Shown: positions 5,274 through 9,286 of the stretch, one piece after another
How the letters are laid out: the number at the start of each line of letters is the position of its first letter
Position numbering within the stretch: position 1 is the first letter of the stretch
Assembly: GCA_948543905.1 (NCBI GenBank)
Contig: CAOVIS010000036.1
Location: 1-9,286, forward strand
Origin: an uncultured Bacilli bacterium
Lineage (GTDB): Bacteria > Bacillota_I > Bacilli_A > RF39 > UBA660
Reading direction: 5' to 3'
DNA length: 9,286 nucleotides
Program-made: the position numbers and the translations under genes
The notes under the pieces: generated by a model
What the model was told of the DNA's origin: nothing
What the model saw: the letters and a program-made list of their open reading frames with translations, nothing else
The model's database searches: none

Positions 5274-6640
5274 AAATTAGAAAGAATTAATAATAAGAAA
5301 AAAATAATAGCAATAAGCTCAATTATAACAATAGCGGTTATAGTTACTTTAGTTTTAATAACAAGTAAAGCTAAATACAAAAATATACAAACAATGGATT
5401 TAGTAAATGGTACAATAAATTATAAGCCCTATGACTTTAAAGTAATGGCAATGTATAAAAATGATGGTAGTGGAGATATTGAAATAAATGAAATGCCATC
5501 ATCTGATTATAGTATAAATGAGAGTAAAAGTTATTGCTATACAACAGATAGTAATAATCATGATAGTAATCCTAAATTATATACTCTTTCGTCTGGCGAA
5601 CATGTTATAGCTAATTTAGATAAAAATGATAAGTGTTATTTATATTTTGATAAGAAAGTAGATTTAATTGCAGATAGTAAAGCAAAATCTAAAGGAGATA
5701 TGACAAGTTTTACTAAAGTCGCTAATGCTGTTGATACTGGAATTTATAGTGCTTCAGATGATTATGGAACAAGCTATTATTTTAGGGGATTGGAAGGTAG
5801 TTTAAATAATTGGGTAAATTTTGCTGGGTTTTATTGGCGAATCCTAAGAATAAATGGTAATGATACAATTAGAATGATTTATCAAGGAGTAGCAAATGGA
5901 AATCCAAGTAGTGCAAATAAGACTGGAACGACAACACAGATAGGTGTGACAACATATGCATATAATGGAACAGAGAATGATAACACTTATATCGGGTATA
6001 TGAATAATGGAAGTAGTACTACTAGCTATAGTGGAGCCCATCAAAATATTACAAATAGTAATGCAAAAGCGACCATAGATGCTTGGTATAAAATAAATAT
6101 AGTAGATAAAGGATATGGAAAATATGTTGATATAAATACAGGTTTTTGCAATGATCGAGAGTTAAGTAGTGGAACTTTTGGGTATACTGGTGCTGGATAT
6201 GGAACTCAACAAACGGCTTATACTTCAGCAGGGAGATTGTATAATGGTTCATCAGGTTGGAAAACAACACAAACGCCAACACTGCAATGTACAAATAAGA
6301 ATAGAGATCTTTTCACAGTTTCAAATTCTGATGTAGGTAATAAAAAATTAGTATATCCAGTAGGCATGATTACAAGTGATGAAGTAGTATTTGCTGGGGC
6401 TTTGGTGGTACAGATTGGCAATATTATTATTTATATACTGAACAATATTATTGGACAATGTCACCTAATCGTTTTTATGGAACTAGTGCTCGCTTGCTAT
6501 ATGTAACTGCAAGAGGTAAACTTCACTACGGTAATGATAATGTATCTGCTACTTATGGCTTAAGACCTGTCATAAATTTAAAAGCTGATACTAAATTTTC
6601 AGGAAGCGGAAGTTCTACAGATCCCTATGTTGTTGTTTAA
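5271..6640 (+). pseudogene. Membrane-anchored secreted protein of an uncharacterised Bacillota family, apparent one-base frameshift
   Basis: I do not know a function. From ATT at 5271 the frame encodes a basic head (KLERINNKKK), one transmembrane segment (about 12-31) and an extracellular part; starting at the first ATG (5394) would discard the anchor. The exported part has a small domain with a Cys pair (SYC...KCYLYF, about Cys89/Cys122), an aromatic motif NWVNFAGFYWRI near 180-191, a Thr/Asn/Gly/Tyr-rich region with a second Cys pair, and a tail ending GLRPVINL...DPYVVV. After GCT-GGG (6393-6398) the family sequence moves to the -1 frame: GGC TTT GGT GGT at 6398 onward reads GFGGTDWQYYYLY and joins the tail without a gap. 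One more G in the run at 6396-6399 restores a protein of about 456 residues. Unrepaired, the first frame runs on to 6506 with an unrelated tail. With the missing ATG this gives two possible lesions, so decay is plausible; sequencing error is the alternative. It has its own promoter and terminator. Confidence 0.72.
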
Positions 6641-6708
6641 TTTTCTTGCTCATATTGCTTGTTATATGTTTTCTACTGTGTAGTATAACTTTTATGTATG
6701 GGCAAGTT

Positions 6709-6746
6709 AACAGTTTATAAATTTTATAGACTGTTTTTTCTTTTTT
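6709..6746 (+). terminator. Strong Rho-independent terminator after the surface-protein gene
   Basis: A 12-bp stem (6709-6720 with 6724-6735, one T-G pair, three-base loop) is followed by T6-C-T6. The 68 bases between the stop codon and the stem hold no evident gene. Confidence 0.9.
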
Positions 6747-6771
6747 GACATAAATTTATAATGGTGATTAT

Positions 6772-7368
6772 ATGTTAATTGCTCATCGAGGAATTTTTAA
6801 TGCAGTAGTAAAAGAAAATACAATTCCCGCTTTTTTAGGAGCGATAAATAATGATGATTATGCAGGTTTTGAGTTTGATGTTTATACTACTTTAGATGGC
6901 GAGTTTGTTGTTCATCATGATCCAATTGTTAATGGTTCGTTTATTTGGAAACAAAAATATTCTAGTTTAAAGAAAAAAGGATTAGTAAAACTTGAGTCAG
7001 TCTTAAAACTTAAAACAGATAAAATAATGCTTATTGAAATTAAAGATATTAATATAGATACAGAAGAGTTTGTTAAATTACTTGATAAGTATCGAAATAA
7101 AAATATATATGTCATGAGTTTTTTTAATAGTGTTATTAAAAAATTTAAAAATGTGTGGTTTAAAGTGGGAATTCTTAATTATGTTTTAAATAGTACTTCT
7201 AAGTATTCTTATGATTTTATGGGAGTTTTATATGATGTAGCAAGTCTTCATTTAATAGAATCTTTAAAAAAGCTAAATATTGAAGTATTCTTATATGCAA
7301 TAAATAAAAAAGACAAATTAATATATAATGATGTTTATTATATAGTTGATGCTTGCAATATTAATTAG
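6772..7368 (+). CDS. Short glycerophosphodiester phosphodiesterase (GDPD family)
   Basis: A 198-residue TIM-barrel-type enzyme expected to hydrolyse glycerophosphodiesters (deacylated phospholipids) to glycerol 3-phosphate and an alcohol. The family signature is clear: HRG at 5-7, EN at 15-16, the metal ligands Glu34 and Asp36 in FEFDV, HHD at 48-50 with the catalytic His, and Glu89-x-Lys91 in LIEIK. It lacks a signal peptide and membrane segments, so it should be cytosolic. It is shorter than the usual 230-250 residues; the C-terminal third is lean but ends in a recognisable VDACN strand-like segment, so it may be compact and not truncated. The start is ATG 6772 with a weak GGTGAT at 6763-6768. 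It follows the terminator of the previous gene closely, and I could not assign a well-spaced promoter. Its TAG overlaps the tail of the convergent gerAB gene by eight bases. Confidence 0.88.
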   Translation: MLIAHRGIFNAVVKENTIPAFLGAINNDDYAGFEFDVYTTLDGEFVVHHDPIVNGSFIWKQKYSSLKKKGLVKLESVLKLKTDKIMLIEIKDINIDTEEFVKLLDKYRNKNIYVMSFFNSVIKKFKNVWFKVGILNYVLNSTSKYSYDFMGVLYDVASLHLIESLKKLNIEVFLYAINKKDKLIYNDVYYIVDACNIN

Positions 7369-8376
7369 CTTTTTTTCTAGTTAAATACAACATGGGGATA
7401 ATAATCATAATAGGAACAATTAAAGAAATATAAGGTAGTAAATAGTATATTTTAAGTTCATTAACATAATTAAAAGCTAGGTAATTATCTATAATATACA
7501 TAAGTATAATTAAAGTACCAATAGTTGTATATTTATTTTTAGCTTGGGGTAATAGTTCTTTAATAGAATAAACACTCATAGTTGCGGTAATAAATAGATC
7601 AAATATCCATACTACTGATAAAATGTTTTCAACTTTTTCAATAAATTGGAACAGTTTTATTTGCTTTAAAACAATATATTCGGGGAATCTAAATATTTTT
7701 ACTAATACTTCTCCTAAAACACCTTCCACACTTAAAGCAGCTAAAACTAGAAAAACACTTGCAAGTACATATATTTTAGTAATTCCTTTAGGATTTTTAA
7801 AGTGTAGAGTAAGAAGATTGGGAAAAGAACTAATTCCTGCATAAAATAAAGCAGTTTTAAAAATACTTGTTGAACTAGAACTCATAAATATAGATATTCC
7901 TAATATAAATTGAACTAAAGTATCATAAAAGGCATAAAATTAGTTGTTTCCATAAAACCTAATAAACTACAAAATATAATAATACTTAAAATGATGCTAA
8001 TTGGCAGAAGAGAACCAGCGACTCTTTTAATGACTTTTAAACCTTTAAAAGCACAATATGTAGCAAGTATTATAAAAGGGATAGAAATAAATATTTCAGG
8101 AGATGATACTAAGAGAAAGCTAACAACAAATATTTTATAGACAGCTAAGACATAAGTTAGAATAAAGATACTAGTTATTAAAAGTAAAATACGTGTTATA
8201 AAGCCGATTATTTTATTGTTTTTAAATATTTCCTTTAGACTTTTAGAACCTTTTTTCTTTAAAATATAGGAATAAAAATAAGTAAATATTAATCCTAAGA
8301 GAAAATATAATGTGAATGCAGAAATAAATAAGAGACTGCGAGTTAAAAAATAGGTAATGTTAGAATCTTTTGTCAT
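7361..8376 (-). pseudogene. gerAB: GerAB-family spore germination permease, split by an apparent one-base frameshift
   Basis: Inner-membrane B subunit of a Ger-type germinant receptor (APC-like permease fold, about ten helices). The first part (8376 to about 7930) is highly hydrophobic and has the GerAB-like stretch EIFISIPFIILATYCAFKG and then NFMPF. There it meets TAG at 7917-7915. The second part continues in the -1 frame as DTLVQFILGISIF, reaching the typical EKVENILSVVWIFDLFIT segment and a basic C-terminal RKK. One extra T in the TTTT run (7930-7927, - strand) restores about 338 residues with no missing segment, a little under the usual 360 or so. The start ATG at 8376 overlaps the gerAC stop (TAATG) and has GAGGTGG seven bases upstream. 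The smaller downstream frame beginning at 7885 is thus not a separate gene. This is either real loss of the germinant receptor or an assembly error. Confidence 0.82.
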
Positions 8377-9286
8377 TATTTTTCCACCTCAAATGTTAAG
8401 CCTTTCTTATTTATTTTTAAATCAAAATCATATTTAAACTCTTGGTTTAACCATAAGTAATAGTAATCTTTATAATATTTATTATAGTAAGATTTTCCAA
8501 TACTAAGAGCATTTGATTCGGCATCTTTCATAATCCTGATAATATTATCAAGTTTATGTTCTAATTCTTTAGAAAACTTTTTTTCTAGTTCTTGATAAAC
8601 TTCTTCTTCTTTTAAATTATGACCGCAAGTATCTTCATTAATTCGCATATTTATTTTTCCTTTGATAGTAACATTATTATTATTCGGAGCAATTTCCATT
8701 TTACTTTCATAAATACTTGCAACAACTTTCCCTTTATTATTAGGACAATTATATTCTAAAAATACTGTTCTAGCATCAAAATTATTTAAAAGATTAACAA
8801 ATGATGCTTCTTCTGGTGTTAAGATATCTTTCATCATAAAATCATGATAAATAGCTATTCCATCTAAAATAATATTTTTATCTTGAAGAGTTAATACGGA
8901 CATAATAGCATCCTCACCATCAGTTAGTATATTTCTTAGAGTTTTGGTAAAAGGAACATAATAGCCTGAACTATTGGAGTTATTGCTATGTTCTAACATA
9001 CTTACGATAAAAGTGGAAGCTACAGGTTTTTCTTCACTGGAAGAGCTTATGATTTCTTTAGCCGTTATATTTTTGGCAACAGCCATATAAAATTCATTAC
9101 GAAGTTTACTGCTTCTAATTAATAATTCGCTAATATCTCTTAAATGATTTTTAGCTATTTCTTCATCAATAACAACAACCTCAACATGTTCATAGTAGGG
9201 GACTTTATCCATGTTAAGACCATTAGCTGCAAAGGCATTTGCAAGAGTATTTCCTGTAGCGCTTACGGTATAAGTACTAGTAGAGG
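8376..9286 (-). CDS. gerAC: GerAC-family spore germination protein (5' end outside the window)
   Basis: C subunit of a Ger germinant receptor, normally a lipoprotein on the outer face of the spore inner membrane. The frame is open to the window edge, and the residues upstream of the Met at 9212 (TYTVSATGNTLANAFAANG) match the family's early strand and helix, so that Met is internal. About 302 residues are visible of a usual 370-400; the missing part would include the lipobox, which cannot be checked. Family features are the EHVEVVVIDEEIAK stretch, the LRNEFYMAVAKN-ITAKEII segment, and the C-terminal helix and strand YYKDYYYLWLNQEF...INKKG. It is translationally coupled to gerAB (TAATG). A gerAA gene would be expected further right. 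The order C then B resembles clostridial gerK operons more than the A-B-C order of Bacillus. Confidence 0.85.
   Translation of the reverse strand, partial: STSTYTVSATGNTLANAFAANGLNMDKVPYYEHVEVVVIDEEIAKNHLRDISELLIRSSKLRNEFYMAVAKNITAKEIISSSSEEKPVASTFIVSMLEHSNNSNSSGYYVPFTKTLRNILTDGEDAIMSVLTLQDKNIILDGIAIYHDFMMKDILTPEEASFVNLLNNFDARTVFLEYNCPNNKGKVVASIYESKMEIAPNNNNVTIKGKINMRINEDTCGHNLKEEEVYQELEKKFSKELEHKLDNIIRIMKDAESNALSIGKSYYNKYYKDYYYLWLNQEFKYDFDLKINKKGLTFEVEK

Noticed and set aside
6393..6404. Programmed -1 ribosomal frameshifting at GCT-GGG-GCT in the surface-protein gene
   Set aside because: There is no X-XXY-YYZ slippery heptamer: slipping the tRNA back from GGG would place it on TGG. A one-base loss is simpler.
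5844..6421. Three - strand open frames opposite the surface-protein gene
   Set aside because: They are reverse-strand shadows with no Shine-Dalgarno sites or family-like sequence, explained by the codon use of the + strand gene.
6745..6773. TTGACA with a downstream TTATAT at 17 bases as the promoter of the phosphodiesterase gene
   Set aside because: The -10 box would overlap the start codon at 6772 and transcription would begin inside the gene. TATAAT at 6757 has no matching -35 at a proper distance.
6915..7844. Small open frames opposite the phosphodiesterase (- strand) and gerAB (+ strand)
   Set aside because: They lie wholly antisense to well-supported genes and show no recognisable protein features.
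9210..9212. ATG at 9212 as the start of gerAC
   Set aside because: Family-like residues continue in frame upstream to the window edge without a stop.
1..9286. CRISPR arrays, tRNA or rRNA genes, insertion sequences and TGA recoding
   Set aside because: I saw no regularly spaced repeats, cloverleaf or rRNA-like sequence, transposase, or in-frame TGA in any supported gene.

Overview
This is an AT-rich stretch of a low-GC Bacillota (Firmicutes) genome. It has strong Shine-Dalgarno sites, sigma-A-like promoters and U-tailed hairpin terminators. Phosphoketolase together with GerAB/GerAC-type spore germination proteins suggests a fermentative, spore-forming or recently spore-forming lineage, perhaps an uncultured gut Bacilli or Clostridia; the exact taxon is inference. 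All genes here stop with TAA or TAG and tryptophan is TGG, so nothing suggests a recoded TGA.

Left block (2-4212, + strand): a tight three-gene operon of the 3' part of a phosphoketolase gene (cut by the window edge), a CrtI-like FAD oxidoreductase, and a ferredoxin-reductase/2Fe-2S flavoprotein that overlaps the preceding gene by one base. It ends in a clear intrinsic terminator. The last two genes look like an electron-transfer pair with unknown substrate.

Middle block (4213-5110): a region without large genes that holds what looks like a complete type I toxin-antitoxin locus of Fst/par architecture. A + strand promoter drives a 23-residue membrane peptide. A convergent - strand promoter drives a small RNA of about 80 nt ending in a strong terminator hairpin. 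The two RNAs share complementary repeat segments and have similar 5' hairpins. Next to it, on the - strand, is a regulator with two XRE-type HTH domains.

Right-centre (5175-6746, + strand): a membrane-anchored, secreted Cys-containing protein of a family I know only as uncharacterised. Its reading frame is about 41 codons longer than the first ATG suggests (apparent ATT start behind a good Shine-Dalgarno site) and is broken by a one-base shift at a GGGG run.

Right block (6772-9286): a short glycerophosphodiester phosphodiesterase on the + strand meets, tail to tail with an 8-base overlap, a - strand spore germination operon of gerAC (cut by the right edge) and gerAB. gerAB is also split by an apparent one-base loss, in a T run. 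Two single-base homopolymer losses in 9 kb could be real gene decay or assembly error; the sequence alone cannot decide.
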